Shown here one piece after another: positions 9,191 to 22,561 of a stretch of 64,000 nucleotides of DNA (positions are counted from its first letter, which is position 1; each line of letters starts with the position of its first letter). Origin of the DNA: Diatrype stigma (lineage: Eukaryota; Ascomycota; Sordariomycetes; Xylariales; Diatrypaceae); NCBI GenBank assembly GCA_022225965.2, contig JAKJXP020000001.1, forward strand, positions 1,116,001-1,180,000. Reading direction: 5' to 3'. Made by a program: the position numbers and the translations under genes. Below the pieces are notes generated by a model. The model made no database searches and was not told the DNA's origin. It was given only the letters and a program-made list of their open reading frames with translations.

Positions 9191-12100
9191 TGGGAACCCC
9201 ACTTTCCCTCTCTCTCAGGCACTTGCTTTAATCGAGTCTCTTATCTGCCGTGTCTGAGCAGGTCCACTGAATCAACAGTGCGCTGATGTGAAAATTCCTT
9301 TTCGAAGCTTATAAGGGTGGGTGCGGAGGGTGATGGTGTACAGCCCCGGGGGGCAGCCGTTGAATAATGGAATTGGTCTTCGTGACTATTCAAGTATAGG
9401 TAGTAGACTGGCCGACTAATCTGATGGGGGACTGATATGCTGCCGACCTATGTAGCATGAAATAATGATGATGCCTAGGTAATCACTCAGCCACCCTTGA
9501 AACGGTACACAGCCCACAGAAAGACCAATATCTAGAGGACCTTATAGACGTTATCTTTTATGACTTCTATCATACCGATGTTTGTTTGATCACCACCTAC
9601 TAAACGTTATGCCACAAGAAACAGAGATGCTACCCTCTCATCATATGACCAAGACCTCATTCACCACTCGATTCGATATTTTCCATACCAGCAAGAGAGA
9701 TATAATGTGAAACGAAGAACGATCGCCCATTTCCGTTGTTCAAATCTCTATAGGAGTATATTGTAATTGATTATAGTAAACTTACATTATAGGCAGGACA
9801 TCTTTCAGCCGGATATCTCGCCCTTTCTCTGTATCTCACTCATTTGCTTCCAATCAACCTCACAAGCTGACAGAAAACTCTTGAGCGTACTCCTAAATAG
9901 CTGTCACCACTGGGACCCTAGCCCTGCTTCCTACTAAGGATATCATGTTGTCGAGTTTAGTCATATTCCATTGTGCTGGCTACCTGAACATTCACATCCA
10001 AGTTTAGTGATTTGTCACCAGTTTGTCACACATGCCTAACAAAAATCCCTCTCCCATTCTATATTTCTACTTACTCACTTGAAGCATCGAACACCTAAGC
10101 AATGCCGGAAGATCTACCCTTTTAGTCCCATTTGGACTAATCAGGGGTATTCGGGGTATTAGGGGTAATCGAGGGCTTGGATACCCAAATGAGTCAGATC
10201 CAACCTGGTAGCGAGGCTCACATAGAACGAAATCCTATTCTAGCCAAAGATGCCACGGAGGAACTGACCACTTGCTGTAGGTGGATGGTGCGGCAAGATA
10301 ATATTTCGTTCAACTATCTTACTAGCAGCAAGGTGACTCCAGGAACAATATCTTTGCAGCCGTATTTCTAATTCAGAGATCTGACCCGAGACGGGATGTT
10401 CCCTGGTGTTGCAAGCCATCATCATCAATATCAACCTAAGACTGCTAGATCGGTAAGTGTAACCAAGACTTCACGCACGTGCCCGATGGCCTGCTTCCCC
10501 GAAGCTCCGCGGTGTTGGGTAGCACAGCCCTGACGTTATATCGGAGAATACGCCACAGTCATACAAGTTTAGTTAGACAGCTCTATATTGCTTCGTCATT
10601 GGCGACACGATCGGTGATAGACAGGAGAAGGGTGGTATAAAGCCGATGCGGCGTCGGTCCCCGAGATGACAACCGGGATGAAGAGAGAGGTCGCACTCTC
10701 ACGGTCACTGGATTAAGGCTGGTACTTAAGTAGGTATCTTATTTTAGCCTTTACGTGCGAACGGGTAGATCGAGATGTCGGGGATTAAGCTTTGGGGAAA
10801 AAAGGGGGAGAGAGGCGGGGCACACCCTGAACTTACCAGTGGTACGGATTGCATAGCCGGTAGGTACCTATATAAATATGTAGTTGTCGTACACAAATTA
10901 GTCCTTTTCCTGCCTCGCCCAAGGGAAAGGGGAAGGTATATAGCTCTGGGAAGCTAGCGCGGAGAGCGAGACCAACGAGAGCATGCTATGTAACAAGGGT
11001 CGACCCAGCACGTGAGTGCAAGACAGTGTGGGTTTTGGTTTGGGCTTGGTCTGGCGTGTGTTCGTTGGTACGCCGTGGCACGTAGCGGCGGTGCGACCCT
11101 CCTCGCTCGGCACGTCCTCTGCGAGGTGAGACCCGGGAGATTTGGTGCACCCCGGGCGTCAGGGTCGTGAGACGGTTAGGTATTAGGTGGATGTATGGAA
11201 GAAAGGCACCGTGTCTTCATGTAGGTGAGTATGAGCCGTCGATCGATAACAAATGCCTGACTGCTTGATGTACAATACATGCCGCACTCAGGGGTAATTG
11301 ACAGCCCCTGACGTGTTGCGGTTTGTTCCAACTTTTTCTTGGTGGTGTAGGTCGAATAAGACCAATGGGCATCGTGGTAGGATGATATATCAGGAGGATC
11401 GAGTACACATAGTACTGTATAAGAATGCCAAATTTCGACAATGGGTTCCTTCCATGGTAAAACTTCTTGCCGCGTGGAACATGCGCGTGTTTGTGTATGG
11501 TGGTGTTAATGATACCTAGAGATACTCGAGGGGATGATCTTGGTAACCATCCTGGTCTAAGAAATCGGTAATGTGGTCCTATACCACAACTACAGCAACG
11601 GTAACATGAGAGAAGAGCCCCATCGTAAAGGCTTGCCACGACCTGCCGAACAAGGCAAGCCTGCAGATGAGGCTGAGATGGACACGCTTGTATGCTTCCT
11701 AGCTGTCGATATTAACGAGAGAAGTCCATGTCCCACATAGCCGAATGAAGCGTTAGTATCTCAATTCTACCAGAGGAGTAGGTAGTATATTGAGAACTAT
11801 TGATGGTCTATATCGATCTCGTGCCAATGCCGGCCACTTCTCCAGCTCAAATCAAGAAATTCAATGTAGGATCCATGTCTATAGGAAGGCTGGCCAACGA
11901 AGCCACATATACAACTGAAACAGGAGTAAGTGGTCATTTGCGTACTTGAATATGCGCGCTCTTCTCTCATAGCATCAGACTGACCGCTTCGCCCCAATTT
12001 TGCATGTCGTAGTGAGACACGTAATACTGGAACGTGTTCGTGATCAGTCGTCTCTTTGACTTGACATTCCACTATATACATATACAAGCCAACACGCAGA

Positions 12101-13027
12101 TAGCCAGTCATCCTACGTTCGATATGGGCTTCGAGTTATCCCACGGGTCAGCCATACATAGATGGCGGCGAACCTCTCCAGTAAGAGCGCAAGGTAAGTG
12201 CACCGGGCCCACTCACCACGAATAGAAGACGAAGCAATGCTACAACGTAATAGATATATGTCCTAGTAGAAGGGCGATGCTGAGGTGTATAACTGAGAGG
12301 GAGGTTTATAATTCTAGGCTACGGTATCAACCTTAGAACTACCTACCACCAACTCACCAGTATACGCATATACCCCTGAAAATCATGAACGGAGATTGGT
12401 GCCACGTTTTGTTCCAATGATCAGCGGTACCACTTGAAACTCGCCAGCTATCCTAGATGGGCCTCGCAAATACACCTTGGTTGCGAATGGAAGAGCCTTG
12501 GGGAACTGACAAATTGTCACCTTTTCACTTTCAGATGCATGCTCAAGGTAATATCGCAATGCATTGGTAGAGAGTATGCGCTACCGTAGCCCCTCTATAT
12601 CAAACGAGAGTTGATGGACACACACGTATCTAATACAGTAGGGACGGCTACATCGCTAGGATGCCGCCAGCCCCTGAGAGATAGCGATTTCCCAGGGTGA
12701 CAAGAATCCTTTGACGGGAGTCTCGTAGGCCTCTTCTTGAAGGGTTGGGTGTTATATCCTTCGGTCGAGATAGATGAGTTCCTCTAGAGACACCAAGCCA
12801 AGGCAATGACTCGAATTACTCGGTGTTTATGCATGGCATCGACAGAATTAGGGCGGTGTAGATGACGGACGCAACCAGCATCCGAGCTAGGACAAACATG
12901 AAAGAATCGCCGTCGTTACTGCTGCTGGCTGGGACGACGATGACCACGCCATCATGTCTGACAGACCCAAGGCAGCGACATAAGACATGCTCTACGAGGC
13001 GAGCACGACAGCGGCAGATGGCGAGTC

Positions 13028-13063
13028 TGTCTGTATGGTATGTCTGTATGGTATGTCTGTATG
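13028..13063. repeat. 13-bp tandem repeat, nearly three units
   Basis: Unit TGTCTGTATGGTA is repeated at 13028, 13041 and 13054, with the third copy diverging at its end. Confidence 0.85.
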
Positions 13064-16000
13064 TTCACATACCAAAGTGCGACCGCATACCTAGGTCACA
13101 GACTTGGCAGAACATGTGTATCTAGGTTGCAAGCCAAACATGGTGATTGTGGCCTGTGGTTAGATAGTTATTATTATGACTTCCAAAAGTGAACCGAGCC
13201 TATCAGTGGTAGGAAATGGAGCATGGGGCCAAAGGACACAAATAAATAGACTCGAAAAAGGGCAATGGTGATAACCTCGAATTAGAATGACGGACCTCGT
13301 GCTCGTGATCTTGGGTCAACAAGAAACGTTTCAAGATGCGCTGCGACGACAACTGGTGACGTGTGGCCGGGTACAGTACAATGCCACAACCATAAGCACA
13401 AACATCCACCACGAGCAAGATATATTTATCGATTGCATCAATATAAGCGCGGCATGGTGTCGACCGACGGATGCCAACACCCAGCACCGCTGTCCTGGGA
13501 CCGGCCAGCAGCAGCCCGTCCGTAGCTACCTAGCATTTGCTCTGCCCTGGTACTGGTATGCGGGCTGGAGGGAAATTCCGTTCAGAAGCTTGTGCTACGG
13601 AAGCGCGCACGTCGCACATAATCAGCATTGGGCTGCATTTGTAGCACACACACCTGTCCCACATACTACATGTTCGATGGGCCAAGCTGCGCAGTACGGC
13701 AAGTACCCGGCCTTGAGTAATTGGAAGAAAAGCATTGGAGTGACACAGCAGCTGAAACAGCACAAGGGGGGGCTTGGAGATTGATCCGTCGGCCAATCCA
13801 GAGCTCCAGCGCACTTGCATTACATAAATAAAAAAACACAGATTCGTGGGACATCAACGGACGGTGAGCGAGTCTTCTCTTCTGCCGTTGAATAGACCTA
13901 TCTATCTAGTCATACTTTACGCATCATTGGTGCGTGGCTGAAAGATGGACTAAGGCAGCACCCGCATTGGAACAGCTGATAACAAGCGGACCTTCGTGAA
14001 CTCTTCCTGGTAGATCATGTTCATGAACACCAATAACAGCAACACGGCCGGGGTACTGTATGGTATAGTAGGAGGTTCACGCCCCGGATCTCCCGTGCCG
14101 TTGTGGATGATGGATGGTGGATGGTGGATGGTGGACGGGGACTGCTGCGGATAGCGGATGATGGGCCAGCACGACACGCAAACTGTATATCAGCGACAGG
14201 GCTTGGTGGTTCAGTTTATGCCAGCCCTAGTTAGCCAGCATCTGCAAATCCCCCGGCGGTTTCCTTTCTTTTGTCGGTAAAGAAGATCAGCCCAAGGATC
14301 TAGTTAGTGTCGAGCGATAGCAAGGTTACGTTAAGGGGCCTGGTTAGCACGCGATGAACTATGCTACCTATGTGCTTGCCATTTGTGTCAAGGGCCCCTG
14401 AGATAGTTACCGGTTATCACGAACCTGTGAGTGCATAATAAGTATATCCTGGAGCCGGGAATATACCATCAACGCACACCGAGGAGACGGATCAAGACAC
14501 GTAACTACGTGCCCATGTACGCGCTTATGCTCACAGCGTATATAACCAGGGCGTTTACCTACCTACCTTACGATCCTTTGCCTCTAAGCCTCTGATCTGC
14601 TCCGAAGGATCCCCACTACGAACTTGCAATGGAGTGCTAGGGGTTGGGAACCGTTGAATTAACCAGGCCGCTAGACGTCTAACTCGGTAGATATTTCCGC
14701 CTGGAATCTGGCTGGTCGATAGGTACTCTTCAGCCGGGTGGGCGCGGTCAAGACGGAAGATGAAAAGTAGGTACGTTATGCAATCCGCAATATGGGCTGC
14801 ATGCCCAGGGTACCTAGGCATGTGTACGGAGACGGACTCGGGGGACTGCGAGCGAGTCGATATACGGAGTACATCGATGCATAGGTAGGTACTGGGCAAG
14901 CTCAGTAGGAGGAATGTACCTATGCATGTATTATGGCAGTTGAAGACGGAGGACGGAGGGCGGACTGGAAAGCTGGAGGATCCCAAGGGAGAACGGCACT
15001 AATTTGGGATTTGTTTCAAGAATTCCGAGGAGTGGACCATCTTCTACGTGAAACGCGGGTCTTCCCCCCGTTACAGCGGTAATATGACAGGACCAGGTAG
15101 TAAGTGAATCCTTACTGGCTATCCTTTCGCTCTGCTTGTCATAAGCATGCAAGCAGACAACGTGAAGGTAAATTATATGTAAGCTGTAGTTATGTGTAAG
15201 TCTTGAGCCTTAAACTTTAGGGCCTTTTGCCTGGTGGCGGGGTTGCTGTTATCTATGTATGTAAATGCGTATAGGATCAGGGGTTAGAGTAAGAAATCGA
15301 CCCTACGAAGTACAAACCAACTTAGATATCTGCCTATGGAAGTACAGGGGCAGAGGGAAAATCCCCGAGGCGAGTAGGTGGAAGAAAGCACTTGTACGAA
15401 GGCAGCAGAGTCCGCAAGTACTATCTATGGGACACCGATGCTGAAGGAACATGTTGGTTCGAAGGCAAATGAGCGGTCAGTCCTGGACTGCATAACTCCA
15501 TTGGCCTTGTCTTGCTGGGACGAGGCCGATGGCTGCTAGGTGCGGTGCCTGATGTGTATCGCATCGCCGAGCGAGGGGTTATTTGGTGATGAGGAAGCCC
15601 CCTTGACGAGCCACCGAATATCATGTAGTGTTTTGCAGCGTCGATCCCTTAGCCTAGATCCTAGCAAGATCAATTATGGGGTGAACCGTTTGAACGCGTT
15701 TAAACAGCGTCGAGACCAGGTCTCAGTATTCCAGGCTATTGTCTGCTATAGCAGATATTTACCGGCATCCTGGACTTTCTGTCAACTTCGGTCCCGTCGA
15801 CTGGGACTTGACGAATATTGCTCTCGGTGTCGTAGAAGAACCTTGGTTCATGGGCAAGGAAGAGTTGTCGCTTTTTGGCAGTTGGGCGGAGGCCGGTTAG
15901 AGGTACAATACATCTGGTTGTTGGCACCTCGGGCTGCAGGCTGATTGGTTCCCCTTTTTGAAGGGTCTCGAATAGAGGTGGTAGCTACATATACATATGT

Positions 16001-16307
16001 AGGTACAATACCTAGCTGCCTTTTCAGGTCCTGTGCCAGCTAATCTGCATATGAATAGAAGAGCCGAAGTTCCTGCACACCTGCAGCTCCTTTATCTAGA
16101 GGGAGTTGAGATGACCCGACTGGAGTACATATCGGGTTTGCCGCCCGAAAAAAGAATGACTGCGAGGTTGTAGGCGGGTTGTAGGTGCTGGGTACGAAGT
16201 ATATAATATGTACGATTGCCCCGAGGGGAACGGGTGGTGTTTGACAATTGCTAGCTCCCAGCATTGGCTGCTGACAAGTCTGTGTCAAGAATTCAGCCGC
16301 GTGGTTT

Positions 16308-16346
16308 CGTTACCACCTTGCACCACCACCTTGCACCACCACCTTG
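16308..16346. repeat. 13-bp tandem repeat, three units
   Basis: Unit CACCACCACCTTG is repeated twice exactly at 16321 and 16334 and once with changes just before them. Confidence 0.85.
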
Positions 16347-18000
16347 CATATACTCTCTGCTACTATTGTGCTGTATTTGCAATTGTCGACATGCTGCACT
16401 GTTGCATTGTGGTCAGCGCCACATAGCCAGCCAACCCGATGCTGATAGACTTGGGTGCTTGGGTATGTCATTGTGGCCTAGACGGCGGTGGCCCTTCTGC
16501 CAAGCTATAAAGTACAGCACCTAATGCGACAGAAAACTGTCACCCAGCTAGACTGAGGACTCAATCCCGGACTCAGTCCCGGACAGCTCTACTGTAGCAA
16601 TGAAATATACTCCGTTGATGTTTTCGGGATTACTTGTTGATGCGTATTATTGTTGAAATGAGGTAGGCCTTTGTCATATTCTTTATCACAAAGCTATTTC
16701 GAAGAGAATCCAAGCATGATATGCCATAGCATAATAAAGTCAAGATTGAAGAGCTCCTAGTTAGCATCACCTTGGCGGTAGTTGTGCTGTACAATGCCTA
16801 GGTAGGTACTTATGTATTCCGTACCTTTAAGTTAAATATCCCTTCCCTTCCCTTCCAAGATCAATGATCAACCCTGAATGATCGAATGGCCACCCGTTTC
16901 ATTGAACCTGCATACCTTAACTCCCTCCCCCAGTGCCCTTAGCCATTCCTGGTGCATTAGCGCCAGATGAGTTCTTGAAGGAGTTGGAAGGGTTCACCCC
17001 CCAGGGCAGCCAGGCCAAGCACGCCAATGGATCGGGCTTGCCTATGCAAGTAGGAGTGTAGGCAGTTAGGTACTTCGTAGGTCCTGAAATCTGGTTTGAG
17101 TGTCTGGCTGGCTGCCTGGTCGTACGTAGGGCGGGCGGTAGGTTCGTGGTAATGTGCAGGTGGTAATCCGGTAATGTTGCCCCTTTCCCGGGCCGCCAGA
17201 ACTCTCCAGAGTATCATCAGTGTCACACAAAGTGTACCTATTTACTCATACAAGCCAATCAATCAACATTGCCAATTGCTGCTAATCACCTAAATGGTAG
17301 TACAAGACTTTTATTGGGAAGTCAAGCTAGGCAAGTATGTAGCTTCCAAAGCCCTCAAGCCCCAAGCTTCAGGCCCTAGTCCATGCTTTAACTACATATT
17401 ACCCATGTATAGCGGACCCAACGCTGCTGAGGACCAGCCGAGGGGACAGACCGGGGGTTGTTCTTAGTGTGTTCGTCCATCGTCCATTAACCATCATCCA
17501 TCGTCCATTGTCCCAATCCAGAATTTATTTACAGAACATGGAGTTTCTCATTCATTAGAAGTTAATTGCCGCGTTCCAATACTTAGGTAGTCACCTACGA
17601 AGTAGTAGTCGTGGCTTCTTGCTGCTATAGTCTCTGTCTTCATCAATGAACAATCGACTTTCAACTCATCTCAATCTTCTTCATTTCGCTCAACGCCTCA
17701 TTGGGGTTCTCATGATCCCCCCCTACTTCCGTACTTTCCCTGCTTCCAGGACCAGCGAATCAGACTGAATGATGGCTTAGGTAGCCTAAGGCGGGATTGG
17801 TCTAACTATACCTAAGTCTAGTCTAGTCTTGTCGCCATTTCCTATTTCCTATTCCGCATTTCACAGATACGAGCAGCCAACTGCCATCGATCCACTCCCT
17901 GACTCCCCGTCTCCCCGTCGTGCAGGTAGCGAAGAGGTCTAGAGTCCCTGAAAAACTGCCCGACCTCAGCTTTATGGCTCTATGGGTTTATAGCTTTATG

Positions 18001-18045
18001 CACAGCACAGCACAGGGCGGCACAGCACAGCACAGCACAGCACAA
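18001..18045. repeat. CACAG simple repeat
   Basis: CACAG pentamers, interrupted once by GGCGG, in the probable upstream leader of the RhoGAP gene. A CACCAC run follows at about 18050-18080. Confidence 0.8.
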
Positions 18046-18273
18046 CGACGTCCACCACCAGCACCACCACCACTACCACCACTAATAACATAACTTCATC
18101 AATGCCGATAGTCAGAGTGAATATCGACATACCAAGTAGTTAACCTTTACATTTACTATTCTCTACAGCCGGCGGCACCACGATACCAAATCCAACAACT
18201 GTCCAATATCCACCACCCCTTACTCTTATACAACCGAAGCAAACTCAAGCAAACACCCATCTACCGGCAATTC

Positions 18274-18507
18274 ATGCCTTCGAGAGAACATCTACTTGAT
18301 ACGATTAGCCTCGCAGTACCAGTACCGCATCCATCGCATCCCCGCCTTGCGTGCTGGTTTTCTCCCGGCTTCGAATCCTCGATACTTCCCGAATCCACTT
18401 CGCTCGTGCCTCAGATCGATCGTGGCCTTCTCACCCTCACCTTCACCCTCGCACCATCACTTCGTAAATCCCCGAACCATCGATGTCTCAGCTGTAATAA
18501 CACCTAG
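18274..18507 (+). other. Upstream ORF in the RhoGAP leader (77 codons)
   Basis: An ATG at 18274 opens a 77-codon frame (MPSREHLLDTISLAV...) that ends 163 bp before the RhoGAP start codon. The surrounding CT-rich sequence looks like fungal 5' untranslated leader. If transcription starts upstream of it, this frame would act as a uORF. The transcript start is not visible, so this is inference. Confidence 0.35.
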
Positions 18508-18670
18508 AGCGATTTCCATGACGCTTCGAGTCCCCAATACAATCCTGTCTTGACAGTTTTAGTCTCCGAGACCTACCTACGATCCTTTCCACTCAACTTC
18601 CGGGCTGAGTGATCGGTCTGAGCGGACTTGTACTGTTACTTAATTTCGATCGGCTAGAACCTCTGTCACC

Positions 18671-21600
18671 ATGGATGACTATCTGGATACTCCCATGGAG
18701 AGTGACGATGTGTTCCCTTGCAAAGGTTGCGGAGATGTAAGTCTTGATGGGATGCCTCATGTCTTGATCTTTGGAATAATAAAGGTCGCTAACCTCGTCT
18801 CATCCTAGATCCTTGAAGAAGGGAAAGCATTCGAGCTTGGTAAGTGCAGCTGTGTTTATCAGAGTTTACTCTCCAATCCTGTGATCTTGTTCTCTACACG
18901 CCTCGTGTCCTGTGTCTGCAGGTCGAGCTCCTTCACGATGGATTTATCTTAACAAGCTGGCCATTCCGCTGACTCGAGCATAGCTGGTAACCGTTGGCAC
19001 CTGGACTGCTTCCGATGCAATACTTGCGGCACTCTCCTGGACTCCGATGCGAACCTCTTACTACTCGGCGATGGCTCTCTGATCTGTAACAACTGCACGT
19101 ATAGCTGCAGTGCTTGTGGGGATAAGATCGAGGACCTAGCCATCCTTACTGGAGACCAAGCGTTCTGTGCCACGTGTTTTCGATGCCGGAATTGCAAAAG
19201 GAAGATCGAAAACCTACGATATGCCCGGACTTCGCAAGGGATCTTTTGCATGAGTTGTCATGAGTCTCTTATGGCCCGGCGTAGAAAGAAGTCTAAAGCG
19301 GCTGCCCAAGCTAAAGCACGGGAGAAAGAACACTCACCCATGGTGGAAAAGTCTCTTCCAGCCCTGCCGCCAAATGCGATCCCCCCGAATGCTTTCTCCA
19401 ATGATCGAGTCGACCCAGAATCCGACACCCCTACTGAACTGTCACCGAGGCCTCGGCCAGCGTATGCGCGAAACGACTCGTCGAGGAGTCTTATAAAGCC
19501 ACCGCCGAGGTCGCCAGAGCGAATTACTGATGCCAACAAGGAGAAAGAGAGCAACCTCCCGCTGCCGTCTACCACCTATCGTAAGAACCGCAACTCAGCT
19601 CTGTATGCTACCGCGGACACCAGCAACCATAATGCAGATGACAGCAGTTTCTTCATCCCGGTTGCTCTCGATCCGAGCCCAGTACCCTCGGCCACACCAC
19701 GATCGACGAACGAGGGTCAGGCGGAGAATAGGAGAACGAAGGATAAAGACTACTTCAGTCTTGCGAAAACTAACGCCACTTCAGAAAGGAAGGCCGATTC
19801 ACAATCTTCTACTCCACACATTGCTTTCCAAGAAAAGTCACGTCAAACTTCCTCGTCGGAGTACGAATCCTCGCCGGCCAAAGACCTAGGCAGAAAATTG
19901 TCGAAGTCATCCCGAGTAGGCCGGAGTAACTCTGCGGCTGCCTCGCCTGTAGTCGGTGACGACAAATCACAGAAGGCGGCCAACGGAAAGTCTCGAGCGA
20001 GTGATGATTTCAAACTCCAGGAAGCACCAAAGAGCAAGAAGTTGACCAACTCTCGCACCAACTCCCAGCCTACGAATTCTCCGGAGGGTGTTGGTTCAAG
20101 AAGTAACAGTCGCAAAGACAAAGACGCGCAAGGTAGACCTTCGGAACCAACACAACACCTACAAACTGGTGATGTAACCAGTACGCCGCGAAGCTCACAA
20201 GATTCCCGCTCCAAAGACGAAGAAGATATGGCTTCCAGTAATTCTGCCAGCAATTCTTATGGCACCTCGTCTGCCAGCCATGTCAAGGCAATTCCAAGAA
20301 AAGAAGTCCCGAACACGACTTCTAGAACTGGTATGTACACATTTTAGGCAACGATCTTTGTACCCCCAGCTGACCAGAACTGATAGTCAACGGAAGATCT
20401 GGGTCTGCGTCGTCGAAACCTCATGCGGCAGATGAACTTGGCCCGGCTCTGCCACCACGACCTGGTATGCCGGCACCCAAGGCAGGCGATTCGTACATGG
20501 CACCTAGGCCACCACCTGCCCCGCCTACGCATGCTGCAGGAAAGGAGTCCGTCAGCTCTGCAGGCGACCAATCAGAAGCTAAGATATCACCAAGACTACC
20601 TAGATGGAGTGCTGGTGGTGATCTGGGTATGGACGAAGAGATGGCCCGTATCTTGGGAACTGATGAGAACTCGTATACAGTGATCTCAAAAGCGTCCACT
20701 GTTGCGCGCCACGGGCGGACTAATAGTACAGAGTCGAGCAGTGTTGCCCCCCGCATTGGCCATGCTCGTAGTGTTAGCGAAACCACCCGGGCAACCACAT
20801 CCCCCCATTGGCCCAAGACCCCCACTGTTGATGAACATGTCAATGGCATCAACCTCGACATTTCAAGCCCCATGTCACTCCACGTGCACGACGATTCTGC
20901 CTTCCTCAAGCGACAGCTTCGAAGCTCGGAGCAGAGAGTTGCGGAGTTAGAACGTCAATTTACGAACGAGAAAAATCTTGAGAACCTCGACGAAAAGCTG
21001 GAGGCAAAGAGAAAGACAGTTTCCGTACTCGATACGCAGACCGAGATTATGATTCGCCAGTTGGAAGTACTGGCTGGCTATGTCGAAAGAGCCAAGGAGT
21101 CCAAGCAGCCGATCGATGCCCGGGAGCTTGAAGACTCCGCTATCCGCGACTTTGTTCAGAAGCTTGATAAGTTGAAGCTATCGATGACCGCCGCTCTCGA
21201 GCAGCTACACACCGAGAGAGACGAAGTCCTGGAGGAGAAGAACAAGGCAATTGCTGATAGAGATAGCGCTCGCGTCGAGTTCGAGCAGCTGGTCTCCAAG
21301 AACGCACAATTGGCCGACCTGAACAATGATCTGACGCATCAAATCCAAGAGAGATTCAAGAGCCACTCGGATCGTTCCCCCATGAACGGGCTCGGAATTT
21401 ACCAGCAGCACAAGGGTACTTCCAATCACTCGGTCAGCCTGGATAATTCTAGCATCAACACGGGCACCACGATGGTTGTTCCTGAGCATGAGGAGCCGAT
21501 CCTAGAAGCTGGTCCTACCGTGATCAACATTCGCAAGGGTCAGGTCAAGAAGTTCAATTGGAAGAAGGGTTCCAAGGCCATGGCCCAGAAGATTGGGCAG

Positions 21601-22561
21601 GGTGTCAACCGAACAGTGGTGGCCTTCCAGCAACCGGAGCGTGAGCGCCACCCGGGCATGGAGGGTGGAAACGTCAACATCGGCCTGCCTTACAACATGA
21701 CCATGACGCCTGTCGATGCTTCCGCACAGCAACCCCTCAACAACGCCAACCGGCATGCGGCAGACAACGCCCGGCAAGGCTTCTTCGGGTTCAAGAAATC
21801 GAGCACGATGCCCAACAAAATGGCTCCATCCAGTCTTACAACGGCCACTGCTGCCGAAGCACCAACCGTATTGTTCGGATCTGAACTTGCGGAACGAGCC
21901 GACTACGAGGGGCGCCAGATCCCATGCGTTGTCACTCGCTGCATCGAAGAAGTTGAGCTCCGAGGCATGGATATGGAGGGCATCTACAGAAAGACGGGTG
22001 GAAATGGTCAGACCAAGGCGATCCAGGAGGGCTTCGACAAGAACGAGAACTTCGATATCTCAGACCCGGATATCGATATCACCTCTGTCACAAGTGTACT
22101 CAAGCAGTATTTTAGAAAACTGCCGAACCCTCTACTGACGTACGAGGTCTACGACCGTATTCTGGAGACCAACAGTGAGTATTGTCCCCTAGGCCTTAGA
22201 CTCGGTAATTCACTCAATGCTAACTGTCATCTAGACCTTCAGGATGACGAGGAGAAATGTAATCACCTACAGAACGCCTTCAACCAGCTGCCACAGCAAC
22301 ACAGGGATTGTCTTGAGTTCTTGATGTTCCATCTTTCTAGAGTTGCTGGTCGGGAGCGTGAGAACCTTGTAAGTATTGATCCTTGTTACCAGCGCATGCA
22401 GTTCAACTGACCCTTCATAGATGACTCCGAAGAACCTGGCTGTGGTCTTCGCACCTACTATCATGCGAGATTTGACCATCGAGAGAGAGATGACCGACAT
22501 GCATGCCAAGAATTTGGTTGTACAGTTCATCATCGAGAACAGCCACAAGATCTTCAATTAG
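18671..22561 (+). CDS. LIM-domain Rho GTPase-activating protein (Rga1/Rga2 type)
   Basis: I join six exons: 18671-18736, 18809-18839, 18984-20330, 20387-22174, 22235-22368 and 22421-22561, total 1168 aa, with all phases consistent. Two LIM zinc domains lie at about 17-73 (FPCKGCGD...RWHLDCFRCNTCG) and 75-135 (CSACGDKIED...FRCRNCKRKI). A long Ser-rich disordered region and a coiled coil (about 650-790) follow. The RhoGAP domain covers about 976-1165, with the arginine finger in GIYRKTGG near residue 1015 and KLPNPLLTYEVYD. This layout matches yeast Rga1/Rga2, which switch off Cdc42 at sites of polarised growth, so I infer a Cdc42/Rho role in hyphal polarity. The fourth intron (60 nt) is free of stops and keeps frame, so its retention would add 20 residues inside the GAP domain. 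Confidence 0.93.

Larger units (their letters stand above)
8535..18670. other. Gene desert of about 10 kb
   Basis: I find no gene here. Frames of up to about 165 codons exist (for example 13287-13784 +, 14555-14986 -) but have no recognisable family, are rich in Cys/His/Trp as chance frames are, and have no spliceable partners that I can see. What it holds: the palindromic motif at 8650-8672, a GC-rich island at 9066-9190, short tandem repeats at 13028-13063, 14105-14140 and 16308-16346, a CACAG run at 18001-18045, and the probable 5' leader of the RhoGAP gene from roughly 18000 on. The DNA is not strikingly AT-rich, so it does not look like a RIP-degraded transposon graveyard. Confidence 0.6.

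Noticed and set aside
13287..13784. 165-codon open frame in the desert
   Set aside because: Composition rich in His, Trp, Cys and Gln without domain or repeat structure, no Ser/Pro pattern of fungal proteins, no partner exons.
14555..14986. 143-codon frame on the minus strand
   Set aside because: Chance-like composition, no recognisable motif, isolated.
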